From Paenirhizobium naphthalenivorans (GTDB lineage Bacteria > Pseudomonadota > Alphaproteobacteria > Rhizobiales > Rhizobiaceae), in contig NZ_BJZP01000001.1 of NCBI RefSeq assembly GCF_007992095.1, positions 329,492 through 393,491 on the forward strand: DNA of 64,000 nucleotides, written 5' to 3'. Position 1 is the first letter of the stretch; every line of letters begins with the position of its first letter. Below are positions 63,911-64,000 of this stretch, piece by piece. The notes beneath the pieces are model-generated. The model searched no databases, was not told the DNA's origin, and saw only the letters and a program-made list of their open reading frames with translations. The position numbers and the translations under genes are program-made.

Positions 63911-64000
63911 ATGGACGTTCGCGCCGCCGTAGCCGTACAGGCTGGAAAACCACTGGAAATCATGACCGTGCAGCTCGAAGGCCCGCGGGCCGGCGAGGTA
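63911..64000 (+). CDS. Zinc alcohol dehydrogenase, N-terminal part (class III type)
   Basis: The window ends inside this gene after 30 residues: MDVRAAVAVQAGKPLEIMTV then QLEGPRAGEV. This opening matches S-(hydroxymethyl)glutathione dehydrogenase, which oxidises glutathione-bound formaldehyde. CGGAGAGCC precedes the ATG. Such an enzyme would deal with formaldehyde released by oxidative demethylation, but other zinc dehydrogenases begin similarly. Confidence 0.7.
   Translation, partial: MDVRAAVAVQAGKPLEIMTVQLEGPRAGEV

Overview
The window looks like a chromosomal segment of a Hyphomicrobiales (Rhizobiales) alphaproteobacterium, probably close to Rhizobiaceae. The basis is high-GC coding, a rhizobial-type choline/betaine importer beside betaine-homocysteine methyltransferase, and many small families typical of that order (DUF1127, DUF1489, DUF1638, DUF599, entericidin-like lipoproteins). 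This is judged from protein resemblance and codon style only; no search or alignment was run.

Region 1 (1-5.7 kb): the end of an ABM-type monooxygenase gene, a frameshifted MFS exporter gene, an alpha/beta hydrolase facing a MerR regulator across a perfect inverted-repeat operator, a small membrane protein, and cobyric acid synthase (cobQ).

Region 2 (5.7-27.4 kb) is the most coherent part: an apparent corrinoid-dependent quaternary-amine demethylation locus in an organism that is probably aerobic. It holds a choline/betaine ABC importer (proXWV-like), betaine-homocysteine methyltransferase, an MttB-superfamily methyltransferase with no in-frame amber codon, its corrinoid protein, a DUF1638 protein, a PF13769 protein, MetV-like and MetF-like methylenetetrahydrofolate reductase subunits, a methyltetrahydrofolate:corrinoid methyltransferase, a small membrane protein broken by a frameshift, and a RACE/RamA-like 2Fe-2S ASKHA activator. 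cobQ lies just upstream. The inferred flow is betaine uptake, methyl transfer to the corrinoid protein, transfer to tetrahydrofolate, and oxidation of methyl-THF by MetVF, with the ASKHA protein rescuing oxidised Co(II). Several of these proteins carry Arg/Gly-rich tails. Interspersed genes include a GT2 plus GT41 glycosyltransferase pair, a ParA-like ATPase, a two-cluster ferredoxin-like protein, two entericidin-like lipoproteins and a beta-helix protein.

Region 3 (27.4-44.9 kb): a BRCT protein with a small basic partner, a MocR/PNPOx divergent pair with three 24-bp-phased operator repeats, DsrE and LysR genes, two DUF1127 proteins, a GlxA/AraC regulator, a TauE/SafE permease, two exported proteins, a Cache chemoreceptor, an acyl-CoA thioesterase, a DUF486 protein, a GGDEF-EAL protein and uvrB.

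Region 4 (44.9-47.2 kb) is a visibly AT-rich island holding an anti-phage dCTP deaminase (AvcD/DCD type), a divergent 65-residue protein and a strong terminator. It is followed by about 0.8 kb of very GC-rich DNA without a recognisable gene.

Region 5 (48-64 kb) is ordinary core genome: a DnaJ-domain protein, cspA, dusA, DUF1489, sdaA, membrane proteins, a LiuR-like MerR gene, mgtE, a deformylase-like protein lacking metal ligands, tRNA-Leu(GAG), lipB, an EamA transporter, an SRPBCC-like/site-2-protease fusion, a GNAT, and the start of a class III alcohol dehydrogenase.
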